The notes under the pieces were generated by a model, which saw only the letters and a list, made by a program, of their open reading frames with translations, searched no databases and had not been told where the DNA came from. This document shows, piece after piece, positions 1 to 8,334 of a DNA stretch of 64,000 nt. This DNA comes from Hyphomicrobium_A sp963776675. Its GTDB lineage: Bacteria; Pseudomonadota; Alphaproteobacteria; Rhizobiales; Hyphomicrobiaceae. Both the position numbers and the translations under genes were made by a program. The DNA is taken from the NCBI GenBank assembly GCA_963776675.1, contig CAVZNR010000047.1, positions 21,658 through 85,657 of the forward strand, in the 5' to 3' direction. Position 1 is the stretch's first letter. The number at the start of each line of letters is the position of its first letter.

Positions 1-306
1 CAGTCGGCCAACAACGCCGCCAAGCTCACCGAGATTTTCGCCATCCTAAGAAACCACAATCTCGACTTGGCACCGATCATGTACTTCGAACCCAAGCTGG
101 TGCGCCCGGCCGAGATCGATGCCAACGGCATGCTACGAGCCTCGGGCTTCATCCCCACGCGACCGCAACAGGTCAATTTCGACATGCTGTTTCAGAAGGT
201 CGCCGACAAGTGGCGGCTGTTCGGTATTGCCGTCAATACGTCACCAGCCGCGGCAGCCCTGCCGGACACGTCGTCTGCGAGCGCTGGCGAGACAAAAAAG
301 AAGTAG
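1..306 (+). CDS. C-terminal part of an unrecognised protein (cut by the window edge)
   Basis: An open frame runs from the first base of the window to a TAG at 304-306 and has no start, so only the last 101 residues are visible. It is not a shadow: it keeps strong third-position GC and ends in a low-complexity tail rich in Ala, Ser and Lys (ending ETKKK). The section around VADKWRLFGIAV looks like the closing strand of a small alpha/beta fold of the kind common in secreted alphaproteobacterial proteins of unknown function. I do not recognise the family. It converges on the membrane-protein gene on the other strand. Confidence 0.6.
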   Translation, partial: QSANNAAKLTEIFAILRNHNLDLAPIMYFEPKLVRPAEIDANGMLRASGFIPTRPQQVNFDMLFQKVADKWRLFGIAVNTSPAAAALPDTSSASAGETKKK

Positions 307-346
307 GGGCTGCGCGCCGGAGGGACGGCGCCCGCGCCTCCGGTCT

Positions 347-2224
347 CTAGTGCCAATGCGCCGCCGGCTGGATGGCCTCGGGTTCCGGGACCTCCAGCTC
401 CGAGGGGCCTGCGGCTCCGTTGGCTCGTGCGCCTGGAGACGGCGGCTGCTCGCGCCGCCGCGGCGTGAACTCGACGACGTGGGAATGCGATACGCGGCGG
501 ATGTCGCGCACGACGAAGAACCCGATCACGAATCCGATGAGAAAGCCGCGCATCGAGGAGGAGGCGAGCCAGCTGATTTCGCCTTCGCGCAGCCTGTCGG
601 CTATGACGCGGCCATAGCCCGTCTGGAAGGCCACGTGGAAGAGATAGGCGGCGAGCTGGCCGAGGGCATAAGCGAGGCCGAGGACCATGCCGTCCACGCT
701 ACGTTCGGCGATCGCGCTGTTTTTCAGGCTTGGCCAATCCGATACTCTGGCGAGGCCGCATATGCCGATCGTCACGAATGCCGCCGATGCCGACCACGGC
801 AGCACGCTCGCAAGGTATTGGCCGAGTGTTTCATCGTCGCGCGGGCTCACGCCGGCCGGATCGATGAAATAGCGCGTGCATTGCACGACGATAAATCCCG
901 CAACGGCCGTCATTCCTGCGCCCAGATATGACGACCAGGGGACATCCCGGCTTTGCGCGAAGCGCCGGCGCGAGCCCCACATGGCGCCGATCAGCGCGGC
1001 GATCGATATGGTGGTGGCGATCGAGATGTAAAGCTCGGGCTTGGCCTTCTGGCCCGACCACAAAGCGCCCAGAGTGAAGAAGAAGAAGACGGTCGGAAAG
1101 GTTGCGAGGATCACGAGGATGACGCGGTCGAGATTGACCTCCTGGATCTCGCCCAGACCGAGAAAGCCGGCGTCCTTCACCTCGTCGAGCTGCTCGGGCG
1201 CGCGATCGCCGGCGCGCACGATCATCTTTGCGGCCAGCCGGCTGGCGTTCTGCAGCATCAGCTGGTACTCGGTCCTCAGATAGCCTTCGATCTGCGCAAC
1301 ATATTGCTGGAGCTGCTTGGCGCTCAGGCGCAGCGGCTCATGCCCTTGCTCGGAGCCGATGCTTTGCGCCAGATCGATCTCGTTCATGATCTGCTGCGCC
1401 ACGTCCTCCGCCAGTCCGATCCTGTGCCGATCGCGGTGGGAGGCATCATCGAGGAGGTTGGCGACGCGCGATAGCCGTTGGCCGTACTGGCTGCCGCGTT
1501 CCATGTGGTCGATGATGCGCATCATGCTGGCCGCAAGCTTGGTCTTACGGAAATGTGCCTCCTCCAGGCGCACAAGCTCCTGCCTGTCGGAGGGAGAAAG
1601 CACCGTGTTGTCGCGCAGCAGCTCGCTCTTGAGCATCCGCAGCAGGCTGCTCACCTTCTGCCAGGTGTCGACCGAATCGAGATGCATGGTGCCCGCATCG
1701 TCTTTGGCGATGTAGACGTCGAACTGGCGCAAATATTCCAGCCCTTGCTCGATCTCGCTGTCGGAAGGTTGGAACGGGCATGTCGCCAGGTGAACTCGCA
1801 GCGCGTCCTCGTCGGCGCGCTTGTGCTGGGCGCTGTGCAGCAGAATAGCGTACTGGCGATCAAGCTCCTTGATCTGCGGGATCGCCAGCAGCGCCCCGAC
1901 GGTGATGACGGCTATGAGCGGAAGCTGCTGGCGCAGCTCCTCGGGAATGACCTCAGGCAAGTTGCCCGGCAACTTGGAAAGAATGTTGGGCGAGTAAAGA
2001 CAAATGCCGAGGATGAACAGGTAGACGAACATGTGCGTGAGCACGAAGAACAGCTTGGCGGTAAAGCTGTGTGGAAGCTTTTGGCCGTCCACATCCCGCA
2101 CCTGCGTCAGCCGGAATAGCGCGTAGGCCGCAACGACGGCGCCGGCAAACAGAATGAGCTCGACGTTGGTGGAAAGAAAGCGGGCGACGCTGGAAGCTTC
2201 GCCCAGAGCAAACGTGCGGTCCAT
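347..2224 (-). CDS. Large multi-pass membrane protein with a central cytosolic helical domain, function unknown
   Basis: The protein has 625 residues. Three hydrophobic segments lie near the N-terminus (about residues 18-110). A long charged helical region follows (about 115-365). At least six more membrane segments lie in the C-terminal half, including a run with four consecutive Phe around residue 385. The tail is Arg/Pro-rich. The frame extends 20 codons upstream, but I chose the ATG at 2224 because it follows a G-rich ribosome site and gives a clean N-terminus beginning MDRTFALG. No catalytic motif is recognised. The helix-rich middle could be a sensor or assembly domain, which is a guess. 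Its 3' end faces the partial gene at the window start. Confidence 0.7.
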   Translation of the reverse strand: MDRTFALGEASSVARFLSTNVELILFAGAVVAAYALFRLTQVRDVDGQKLPHSFTAKLFFVLTHMFVYLFILGICLYSPNILSKLPGNLPEVIPEELRQQLPLIAVITVGALLAIPQIKELDRQYAILLHSAQHKRADEDALRVHLATCPFQPSDSEIEQGLEYLRQFDVYIAKDDAGTMHLDSVDTWQKVSSLLRMLKSELLRDNTVLSPSDRQELVRLEEAHFRKTKLAASMMRIIDHMERGSQYGQRLSRVANLLDDASHRDRHRIGLAEDVAQQIMNEIDLAQSIGSEQGHEPLRLSAKQLQQYVAQIEGYLRTEYQLMLQNASRLAAKMIVRAGDRAPEQLDEVKDAGFLGLGEIQEVNLDRVILVILATFPTVFFFFTLGALWSGQKAKPELYISIATTISIAALIGAMWGSRRRFAQSRDVPWSSYLGAGMTAVAGFIVVQCTRYFIDPAGVSPRDDETLGQYLASVLPWSASAAFVTIGICGLARVSDWPSLKNSAIAERSVDGMVLGLAYALGQLAAYLFHVAFQTGYGRVIADRLREGEISWLASSSMRGFLIGFVIGFFVVRDIRRVSHSHVVEFTPRRREQPPSPGARANGAAGPSELEVPEPEAIQPAAHWH

Positions 2225-2584
2225 ATCGGCCCCCCGAGTTCGCCGCCGTCGCGAAAATGCATTGTTCCGCCAACAAACAACCAAGCATGTTTTGTTGCGC
2301 TGTCAACCGCTGCAGCCGAATGTGGCGGGGGTAACAATTGCGATCGGTGTCGTATCCACGCATTTCAAAAGGTCACGCGGTGCGCCGGTGCCATTGGGCA
2401 CGTTTGCGCTTGGCGCAACGGCGAGCTCGACATCCGAGCCGCCGGCGGAGAGGACGGTGCGCGCACCGAGACCTCGTCGTGCGAGAGCATCGAAAAGATT
2501 GCCGCGTAAACGCGCGCGCCCGGAGGTGACCCTCCGGGCGCAAATTCCTGAGGCGCGCTGCGGCCGCGCTAGGTCGCCTGCGCG
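2225..2584. other. Gene-free spacer of about 360 bp
   Basis: This lies between the 5' end of the large membrane protein and the 3' end of the FKBP gene, both on the minus strand. The only structure I see is the hairpin annotated at 2516-2541. No convincing ORF has both a ribosome site and GC3 bias. Confidence 0.5.
2516..2541 (-). terminator. Intrinsic-terminator-like hairpin after the FKBP gene
   Basis: A perfect 11-bp inverted repeat (GCGCCCGGAGG and its complement) encloses a 4-base TGAC loop. Read in the direction of the FKBP gene, the stem is followed by GCGTTTAC, a weak T-tract. Position just beyond the stop fits termination. Confidence 0.6.
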
Positions 2585-3043
2585 CTACTCTTTGATGCCC
2601 TGCAGCTCGACATCGAAGATCAGCGTGGCGTTGGGGGGAATGGAGGCCCCGGCGCCGTTGGTGCCGTAGGCGAGGTTGGGCGGAATGATGAGCGTGCGCT
2701 TGCCCCCGACCTTCATGGTCGCCACGCCGTCGTCCCATCCTTGAATAACCTGCCCGGTGCCGAGCTTGAACATGAACGGGTATCCGCGGTCGACCGAGCT
2801 GTCGAACTTCGCGCCCTTGGCACCATTCTCGTAAAGCCAGCCCGTGTAATCGACCACGACGGTCTGGCCCTTCTTGGGCTGGGCTCCGGTCCCGACCTTT
2901 GTATCGATGATCTTCAGGCCCATCGGCGTGGTGATCGCATTGCCTTCCGCCTGGGCTGCGGCCGGAGGCGCGTTGCCCGACAGGGCGCCGATGGCGGCGA
3001 TCGCGGCGGCCAACAGGATAAGCGGACGTGAGAAAGCGGGCAT
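2585..3043 (-). CDS. Exported FKBP-type peptidyl-prolyl cis-trans isomerase
   Basis: This 152-residue protein catalyses cis-trans isomerisation of peptide bonds before proline, probably in the periplasm. Residues 1-31 form a signal peptide (hydrophobic LILLAAAIAAIGAL, then AAAQA). One FKBP domain fills the rest, with the hallmarks VVDYTGWL, KFDSSVDRG, FKLGTGQVIQGWDDGV, LIIPPNLAYG and a final LIFDVELQGI. Most active-site aromatics of FKBP12 have counterparts (Tyr, Phe/Asp, Trp, Tyr). The start at 3043 is set by a strong GGAGGAGA six bases upstream; the longer frame to 3058 would start inside that site. It is divergent from the bactofilin gene. Confidence 0.92.
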   Translation of the reverse strand: MPAFSRPLILLAAAIAAIGALSGNAPPAAAQAEGNAITTPMGLKIIDTKVGTGAQPKKGQTVVVDYTGWLYENGAKGAKFDSSVDRGYPFMFKLGTGQVIQGWDDGVATMKVGGKRTLIIPPNLAYGTNGAGASIPPNATLIFDVELQGIKE

Positions 3044-3286
3044 ATATGTCTCCTCCATTGGCGCGGGTCGCGCGGTGAATGCGCGGCCTCTCTAGCCCAT
3101 CCTCGCCAAGAGCGCATCTGTCGGATCGGCTGGGATGGCGCTCGCTCGCTCACGTCACGCGCCTCACATATGGTTAAAGCAAAACAATATAAGCAGTTGC
3201 TGCAAAGGGATAAATCTCATCCTTAGTTCTGCCGTTTTCGAGCCTCCTCAATGCCGCTCAGGGAGATTCAAAAAAAGGTCGCACCC

Positions 3287-3832
3287 ATGTCCAGCAAGCC
3301 TACGTCTGCGAACGGCGACGACGTCTCGCATAGCGATCCGCACAAGTCGTCGCGCGAATGGAGTGAGTTGGTTGGCTTCCGACGGCGCGAGGCGGTGCCC
3401 GAGCATACGGTGCCCCAGGCTGCTGCCGATGGTGATGGGGTCGTCGTGGTGGGCAAGGGCGCGAGCATCGTTGGCGAGATCACCAACTGCTCACAGGTCG
3501 AGATTGCGGGCGCTCTCGAGGGCAAGGTGGTCGCGGAGTCCGTGATCGTGCGCGCCGGCGGCCGCCTCAAGGGCCAGGTCTGCTCCGAGCGCGCCGAGGT
3601 GCATGGTATTATCGAAGGCGACGTTCAGGTCGAGGACCATCTCGACATTCGCTCTACCGGGGAGGTCAGCGGCGAGCTCGCCTACGGCAAGCTGTCGGTG
3701 GCCTCCGGTGGTCGGCTCGCCGGCAGCATCCAGATCGTGTCCGATCTGCAGGGCAAGCCGCGCTCCGCCGTGGCAGCCGAAGCCGGCGCAGCCAACGGCA
3801 TTGGCACGACCGGCAGCACCGTCTCGAACTAG
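3287..3832 (+). CDS. Bactofilin (polymer-forming cytoskeletal protein)
   Basis: This is a 181-residue bactofilin. Members polymerise without nucleotide into filaments that organise cell-wall synthesis, stalks or polarity. The core, about residues 50-150, shows the repeating right-handed beta-helix pattern with Gly and Val/Ile at regular spacing: VVVVGKGASIVGEI, VEIAGALEGKVVAE, VIVRAGGRLKGQV, AEVHGIIEGDVQVE, LDIRSTGEVSGEL. Both flanks are polar and disordered, as usual. The frame opens at 3251; I prefer ATG 3287 because AAAGG lies eight bases before it. A hairpin terminator follows the stop. No peptidase M23 partner gene is adjacent. Confidence 0.88.
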   Translation: MSSKPTSANGDDVSHSDPHKSSREWSELVGFRRREAVPEHTVPQAAADGDGVVVVGKGASIVGEITNCSQVEIAGALEGKVVAESVIVRAGGRLKGQVCSERAEVHGIIEGDVQVEDHLDIRSTGEVSGELAYGKLSVASGGRLAGSIQIVSDLQGKPRSAVAAEAGAANGIGTTGSTVSN

Positions 3833-3885
3833 CCGGGTCGGCGACGACCTGGTCGCTTTTCAGATCACTCTGAGACTTGACCAAG

Positions 3886-3910
3886 CACCCGGCCGCATCG
3901 CGGCCGGGTG
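3886..3910 (+). terminator. Hairpin terminator after the bactofilin gene
   Basis: A perfect 11-bp stem (CACCCGGCCGC paired with GCGGCCGGGTG) with a 3-base ATC loop is followed by AAACTTTTGG. It sits 54 bp after the bactofilin stop and before the TetR promoter. Confidence 0.6.
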
Positions 3911-3996
3911 AAACTTTTGGTGCGCGACGACCGCCTCCCACACGGCCTCCCGATCACGCGGCGCCCCCGCAGCCGATCTCGATCCCGTACTTCGGA

Positions 3997-4025
3997 TTGA
4001 CAACATACCAACTGGTCGGTATGTC
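3997..4025 (+). promoter_or_regulatory. TetR-type operator embedded in a sigma70-like promoter
   Basis: A consensus -35 hexamer TTGACA lies at 3997-4002. A TATGTC -10-like hexamer follows at 4020-4025 after a 17-bp spacer. The spacer is filled by an inverted repeat at 4003-4024, ACATACCnAC-tg-GTcGGTATGT (9 of 11 arm positions pair). It ends 24 bp before the TetR ATG. Palindromes with ATACC/GGTAT arms are typical TetR-family operators. The regulator downstream probably binds here and shuts off its own operon by blocking RNA polymerase. Confidence 0.75.
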
Positions 4026-4048
4026 CTCTTGCGGAAACGGGATTCGAC

Positions 4049-4675
4049 ATGCCGAAAGCTGCTGCAAAACCTTCCGCACGCACCAAGCTCCTCGACGCCG
4101 CCTTCACGGCGATCCGCACGAAGGGCTACGCGGCGACGACCGTCGACGAGTTGTGCGCCGCCGCCGGCGTCACCAAAGGCGCCTTCTTCCATCACTTCAA
4201 AAGCAAGGACGACCTCGCCGTCGCGGCCGCCGACCATTGGGCGGAGACGACAGGCGCGTTGTTCGCCGCCGCGCCCTATCACGCGGCGCCCGATCCGCTC
4301 GACCGCGTTCTGGGCTACATCGACTTCCGCAAGGCGATCCTCAAGGGCCGCGTGCCGGAGTTCACCTGTCTCGTCGGCACCATGGTGCAGGAGGCCTACG
4401 CCAGCCATCCCGGCATCCGTGACGCCTGCGCGCGGTCCATCTGCGGGCATGCCGAGACGCTCGAGGCCGACATCGCCGCAGCGATGAAGAAATACCGCAT
4501 CCATGCCGAGTGGACGCCCGCCAGCCTGGCGCTGCACACGCAGGCCGTGCTGCAGGGGGCCTTCATCCTCGCCAAGGCCAAAGGCGGTCCGCAGGTGGCG
4601 GCCGAGTCCGCCGATCACCTGCGCCGTTACGTCGAGCTGTTGTTCAACCGTAGAAGTAGGGAGAAGGCCAAATGA
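4049..4675 (+). CDS. TetR/AcrR-family transcriptional repressor
   Basis: This 208-residue regulator has an N-terminal TetR helix-turn-helix (about residues 8-58) with the usual TTVDELCAAAGVTKGAFFHHF pattern, where the last helix contacts DNA. The C-terminal ligand-binding half contains a single Cys in the segment FTCLVGTMVQE, seen in several members that sense small electrophiles or aldehydes; that inference is weak. Its stop overlaps the start of the VOC gene by the ATGA arrangement (4672-4675), so the two are translationally coupled. The operator in its own promoter indicates autorepression. The natural ligand cannot be read from sequence. Confidence 0.93.
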   Translation: MPKAAAKPSARTKLLDAAFTAIRTKGYAATTVDELCAAAGVTKGAFFHHFKSKDDLAVAAADHWAETTGALFAAAPYHAAPDPLDRVLGYIDFRKAILKGRVPEFTCLVGTMVQEAYASHPGIRDACARSICGHAETLEADIAAAMKKYRIHAEWTPASLALHTQAVLQGAFILAKAKGGPQVAAESADHLRRYVELLFNRRSREKAK

Positions 4676-5193
4676 AAGCCAAGCCAAAGAAAGCCAAAGC
4701 GAAAGCGAAGAAGCCCGGCGCCGCGACACTGTCGAAGGCGAAGGCCAAGTCGCTGCGCAGTCAACCGTTGATGCCGCATCTCGTTTGCGCCGGCGCGGCC
4801 AAGGCTATCGACTTCTACAAGAAGGCGTTCGGTGCTGCCGAGATGATGCGTCTGGCGGGCAAGGACGGCAAGCTCATGCACGCCTCGGTGGCGATCAACG
4901 GCGCCTGCGTCATGCTCGTCGATGAGATGCGGGAGTGGGGTGCGCTGTCGCCCAAGTCGCTCAAGGGCACGCCGGTCACGATGCATCTCAACGTGGACGA
5001 CGTCGACGCGGTGTTCAAACGCGCGGTCAAGGCAGGTGCGACGCCGATCATGCCGGTCGCCGACATGTTCTGGGGCGACCGCTACGGCGTCATCGAGGAC
5101 CCCTTCGGTCATCGCTGGTCGATCGCCACCCACCAGCGCGACCTGACGCCGAAGGAGATTGAAAAGGCCATGCGTAGCGAAATGCCCATGTGA
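4672..5193 (+). CDS. VOC-superfamily (glyoxalase/bleomycin-resistance, PhnB-like) protein
   Basis: This 173-residue protein is cotranscribed with the TetR regulator, overlapping it by four bases. A basic N-terminal tail of alternating Lys/Ala (about residues 1-28) precedes a single VOC fold (about 32-155). Landmarks are PHLVCAGAAKAIDFYKKAFG, the edge VTMHLNVDDVDAVFKRAV and the end segment WGDRYGVIEDPFGHRWSIATH, which is highly typical of PhnB-type VOC proteins. Such proteins bind small molecules or metal; the substrate is unknown. Regulation by the upstream repressor suggests a role in detoxification or resistance. The remnant of another VOC gene follows within 20 bp. Confidence 0.9.
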   Translation: MKAKPKKAKAKAKKPGAATLSKAKAKSLRSQPLMPHLVCAGAAKAIDFYKKAFGAAEMMRLAGKDGKLMHASVAINGACVMLVDEMREWGALSPKSLKGTPVTMHLNVDDVDAVFKRAVKAGATPIMPVADMFWGDRYGVIEDPFGHRWSIATHQRDLTPKEIEKAMRSEMPM

Positions 5194-5207
5194 GTGAGGA
5201 AACCGTC

Positions 5208-5310
5208 ATGGCATCCGTACAGAAAGTTTCCACCTGCCTTTGTCTCGCTTCTCCCCCGAGTTCGCGCATCACGGGCGTCTCACGCTATGGCTGGACTCGA
5301 GGCGGCCTAC
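5208..5310 (+). pseudogene. 5' remnant of a second VOC-family gene
   Basis: Directly after the VOC gene, an ATG at 5208 opens a frame starting MASVQKVSTCLC and continuing to SSRITGVSRYG before turning into unrelated sequence. In intact proteins of the 3-demethylubiquinone-methyltransferase-like VOC family the N-terminus is of the form MASVQKVTTCLWFDG, and about 15-20 residues later comes DSRITGVSRYG. Here the piece between is replaced by four or five residues, and everything after the SRYG motif is lost. I read this as a gene with an internal deletion and a 3' truncation, once the third gene of the TetR operon. A terminator belonging to the opposite gene lies just beyond. Confidence 0.6.
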
Positions 5311-5332
5311 GAGGGACCCTGAGAGCAAGGCA

Positions 5333-5366
5333 AAACGCGGGGGCAACGAACGTTGCTCCCGCGTTT
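5333..5366 (-). terminator. Strong intrinsic terminator of the PRC-barrel gene
   Basis: A 15-bp stem with one G-U pair and a GAAC loop (AAACGCGGGGGCAAC paired with GTTGCTCCCGCGTTT) ends, in the minus direction, in GCGTTTTGCC. It lies 25 bp past the PRC-barrel stop codon. Because both sides carry A/T runs, it could also stop transcription coming from the TetR operon. Confidence 0.75.
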
Positions 5367-5390
5367 GTGCACCGATACGTGCTTCGGTTA

Positions 5391-5975
5391 CTACTCTTTG
5401 ATCGGCGGCAGGCTCTTGGCTTCGGCCTCCGTCAGCGTCACGACGAGGCTGTCGTCCTTGACCTGCTCGATCTGGTCGGCGGTGAACCGCACCCGCGTCG
5501 CGCCGAAGCCGAGGAAGCCGCCGATGTCCGCGTGGACCTCGGTGACGTCTCCGTTGGGGCCGAGGCTGAGCGCGGCAATCTCGCCGAGATTCTTGCCGTC
5601 GCTGCTGTAGACCGGACGCCCGATCCACTCCTTCATGGTCGCTTCCGTTACGTTGAACGGCGTTGCGCCGGCCGGCTTGGTGGCCGCGTCGGCGTCGGCT
5701 TTCATGGTGTCGTCGTTTTGCGGCGTGGCGGCCGGCGCTGTGGCCGTCGCGTTGCTGTCGGTCCCGTCCGGGGCCTTCATGGTCGGAACGGCGTCACCGA
5801 CGCGGCCCGTCGGCGCAGTTTGAGTGGCGCCGTCGGGTGCCTTCATGTCCGGCGTCGCCGCATCCATGCGGTTCTCCGCCGGCGTCGTGGAATCGGGCTG
5901 CGTCGCGGCCTCTTGCGCGAGCGCCATGCCACTTGCTGCGCCTGCGAAGATTAGCGAGAGTATGACTTGTTTCAT
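5391..5975 (-). CDS. Exported PRC-barrel domain protein
   Basis: This 194-residue protein starts with a signal peptide (residues 1-20, MKQVILSLIFAGAASGMALA). A Thr/Ala/Asp-rich linker follows that contains two imperfect repeats around MKAPDGAT and MKAPDGTD. A C-terminal PRC barrel spans about residues 115-190 (core EWIGRPVYSSDGKNLGEI, then VTEVHADIGGFLGFG). Periplasmic PRC-barrel proteins are frequent in Rhizobiales and are often stress-linked; no ligand is known. The start at 5975 follows GGGAGAG; the longer frame to 6161 runs into the divergent gene's promoter. It is divergent from the small membrane protein. Confidence 0.85.
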   Translation of the reverse strand: MKQVILSLIFAGAASGMALAQEAATQPDSTTPAENRMDAATPDMKAPDGATQTAPTGRVGDAVPTMKAPDGTDSNATATAPAATPQNDDTMKADADAATKPAGATPFNVTEATMKEWIGRPVYSSDGKNLGEIAALSLGPNGDVTEVHADIGGFLGFGATRVRFTADQIEQVKDDSLVVTLTEAEAKSLPPIKE

Positions 5976-6144
5976 TGATCGCTCTCCCAAAATGTTATTG
6001 GCGATGGCATGAAACGTTTCGCTTCGTGTTAAGTTCCTATTGGGGGTTACCCATAGTTTTGCGCGTGCCGGCTGCGGTCGAAATCGGACCTGCTGCAGCC
6101 GGCGTAGGATCACGTCCAGTTTGCTGTCACAAGGGGAGAGTGCT

Positions 6145-6492
6145 GTGAACCAAATCATCAATCAAATCGTGCAGTTGCTGCAGCAGGGCGTCGTCGCCAT
6201 CTTCAAATTCCTGCAGCTGGTGTGGACGTGGTCGTTCGGCCAGATCATTTCCGTCTTCCAGTCCGACTGGCAGTCATTGCCGGTCTGGAAGATCGTGGTG
6301 CTCGTGGTCGTCATCGCGGCGGTGGCCTATCTGCTGTACCTGGCAGCCGTGCAGCTGTGGGCGGCAGCCGTCAGCGTTTTCAGGGCTTTCGTCGCGCTGC
6401 TCAGCGCCTTCGTCACGGTGCTGCCCTATATCGTCGTCGCAGGGCTCGTCGCCTTTGCGGGCGGCTGGGTGATACACACTGTTAACTTGTGA
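6145..6492 (+). CDS. Small two-segment membrane protein, function unknown
   Basis: I place the start at the GTG at 6145 because AGGGGAGAG lies six bases upstream; the longer frame from 6040 would begin with unrelated Arg/Cys-rich sequence. The product has 115 residues. A Gln-rich amphipathic N-terminal helix (NQIINQIVQLLQQGVVAIF) is followed by two strong hydrophobic segments (about residues 50-72 and 88-108). No family is recognised. It is divergent from the PRC-barrel gene, with about 170 bp of shared promoter space. Confidence 0.65.
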   Translation: MNQIINQIVQLLQQGVVAIFKFLQLVWTWSFGQIISVFQSDWQSLPVWKIVVLVVVIAAVAYLLYLAAVQLWAAAVSVFRAFVALLSAFVTVLPYIVVAGLVAFAGGWVIHTVNL

Positions 6493-6662
6493 CAGCGCGC
6501 CTCCGCGCACGTGTGATGTCTCCCGGCCACATGGTCACGACCAAAATGCCGCTGCGGGGAAGCGCCGCGTCGGTGTGCGGCTGGCCGCCACGATGCAGTG
6601 CTATCTTTACGGGTGGACAGGTAGGGTCATAGCGGCCCGACAAATCGGGGGGACAACCCAAC

Positions 6663-7673
6663 GTGAGGATCACATCCTCCGCAGCATGGCTCGTTCGCGC
6701 CTGCATTGCGGCCGTGGCGTTGGCGACCGCCGCGCTCGGCGCGCACGCCCAGTCGCCGCGCATGAGCGCGTGCGGCAGCGTCGACTACAACGCCATGCTC
6801 CTCGACATCATCAAGGGCCTGCCGACGGGCGGCGGCTACAGCCTCAACTCCGATACTGTCGTGCTGCCGACCGTGTCGGCGCACAACATCGGCGGCGGTC
6901 ACTGGGAGATGCGCGTCTACGACGGCCATCCCTCCCACTGCACCAGCGCCACCTACGCGCTGTTCAGCCACCTCGTGGCAGTGCTGCACAACGGCGGTGC
7001 CATCCGCTTGAGCCCCGATGAGTTGCGTTCGCTCGCGGTGCTGAAGACCATGCCGGACGGGACCGCACGCGAGGACGGCGAGGGCCCCTTCGCGATCTTC
7101 AATTCCAATGGCGCCGGCGTCGCCGCGCTTCTCAAGCACACGGGCACCGGCTTCAGCTTCCGCGACGACAAGCTCGTCTACGCACGCCCCGGCGATTTCG
7201 TGAAGCTGTTCTGGAACGAAAACGTGGGCGCCACCGAGCGGGGCCACCAGGCCGTGTTCACCGGGCACCGGACCATCTCTGGGCGCAACATGGTCTGCTT
7301 CTGGGGCAGCCAGCGGCAGAACCGCAAGCGCCGCAACGGCCACACCGAGGCGCTCTACTTCCCGGCCTCTGCGGCCGGCAAGGTGCAAGACGGCTACGGC
7401 GAGGTGTGCCGGCCGCGCGGCGACATCAAGGCGATGGTCTTCTCGCGCGTCACCTGCATGAGGCATCTGGCGGCGGGGCTCGAGGACATGGCCGCGAAAG
7501 CCGCCATCCGCGGCGGCACCCCGGATCTGTTCGTCGATGAGTATCTGCGGTCGCTGACCGAGCGGTCGTCGGACCACGCCACGCTCGACCGCACGTACGG
7601 CATCCTGGCCGCGGCCCCACCACCGCCCGTGCCCGCGACGTTTGCGGATTCCGGCATCGCGCCGCAGCGGTAG
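6663..7673 (+). CDS. Secreted protein with possible NlpC/P60- or CHAP-like Cys/His arrangement
   Basis: This 336-residue protein begins with a GTG codon after a G-rich site. Its signal peptide runs to about residue 30 (AVALATAALGAHAQ). The mature part contains SHCTSATYALFSHLV, a Cys at the start of a helix, and about 100 residues later ERGHQAVFTGHRTI, a His-containing strand. Cys-at-helix-start followed by His in a strand is the order found in NlpC/P60 and CHAP peptidoglycan hydrolases. I infer such a fold with low confidence, because I do not recognise the family by name. The C-terminus is Pro-rich and probably unstructured. No operon partner is obvious. Confidence 0.7.
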   Translation: MRITSSAAWLVRACIAAVALATAALGAHAQSPRMSACGSVDYNAMLLDIIKGLPTGGGYSLNSDTVVLPTVSAHNIGGGHWEMRVYDGHPSHCTSATYALFSHLVAVLHNGGAIRLSPDELRSLAVLKTMPDGTAREDGEGPFAIFNSNGAGVAALLKHTGTGFSFRDDKLVYARPGDFVKLFWNENVGATERGHQAVFTGHRTISGRNMVCFWGSQRQNRKRRNGHTEALYFPASAAGKVQDGYGEVCRPRGDIKAMVFSRVTCMRHLAAGLEDMAAKAAIRGGTPDLFVDEYLRSLTERSSDHATLDRTYGILAAAPPPPVPATFADSGIAPQR

Positions 7674-7796
7674 AGCGACACCACGCATCCCCGTGCTCGA
7701 CGGGCAATTTGCCCGGGCGCCTTCGGGCAATTCGCTGTGTGGTCGCTAGCGCCGCCGTGGCACTCACGCTGAGTGAGCTACAGCGAGATTGCCATC

Positions 7797-8334
7797 ATGA
7801 CCTTCGTCCTTTGGACTGCGGGCATCAGCCGACTTTTCCTGTGCGCCCTGCTGGCCGTCGCCGCAAGCGCAAGCGCCTTCGCGGCGGAGCCCATAAAAGT
7901 CGCCGTCTATCCCTTCGAGCTGGAGGACTTCAGTGCAGCCGGCGGCGTGGTCGCGACCGACGCGCGCGATGCCAAGTATCTCGCGGAATCCACCGAGGAG
8001 GCCAAGAAGTGGCTCTCGGATTCGGGAAAATACGCCGTCGTCGACACCGCCGGCGGCCGAGGACGAGCCGGCGAAGACGCACACCATGCATTCCTGCAGC
8101 GGCTGCGTGGGGCCGATCACCAAAAAGCTCGGCGCCGATCAGGCGGTCATCGGCACCGTCACCCGCATCAGCCGCACCGAGTACACGATGCTGATCCAGG
8201 TCTTCGATGCTGCCACGGGTGAGCCCGTGTCCCGTTATTTCACCGGGCTCAGGATGGGCGCCGACTACTCCTGGCCGCGCGGGGCCAAGTGGCTCATGAA
8301 GAATCGGGTTCTGGCCAAGAAGGATGGGGGCTGA
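7797..8334 (+). pseudogene. DUF3280 family protein, reading frame broken once
   Basis: An exported protein starts at ATG 7797 (or GTG 7773). A signal peptide ends FAAEP, followed by IKVAVYPFELEDFSAAG. The frame breaks at about 8052-8060 and resumes one base out of phase with EDEPAKTHTMHSCSGC, then KLGADQAVIGTVTRISRTEY and GADYSWPRGAKWLMKNRV, both typical of DUF3280, a family often found in methylotrophic alphaproteobacteria. Both halves add up to the expected length of about 178 residues, so only a small indel separates them. It may be a sequence error rather than a dead gene. Its 3' end overlaps the convergent methyltransferase by 41 bp. Confidence 0.75.

Noticed and set aside
119..931. Plus-strand frame across the start of the window
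   Set aside because: Shadow of the large minus-strand membrane gene, with strongly Arg-rich composition.
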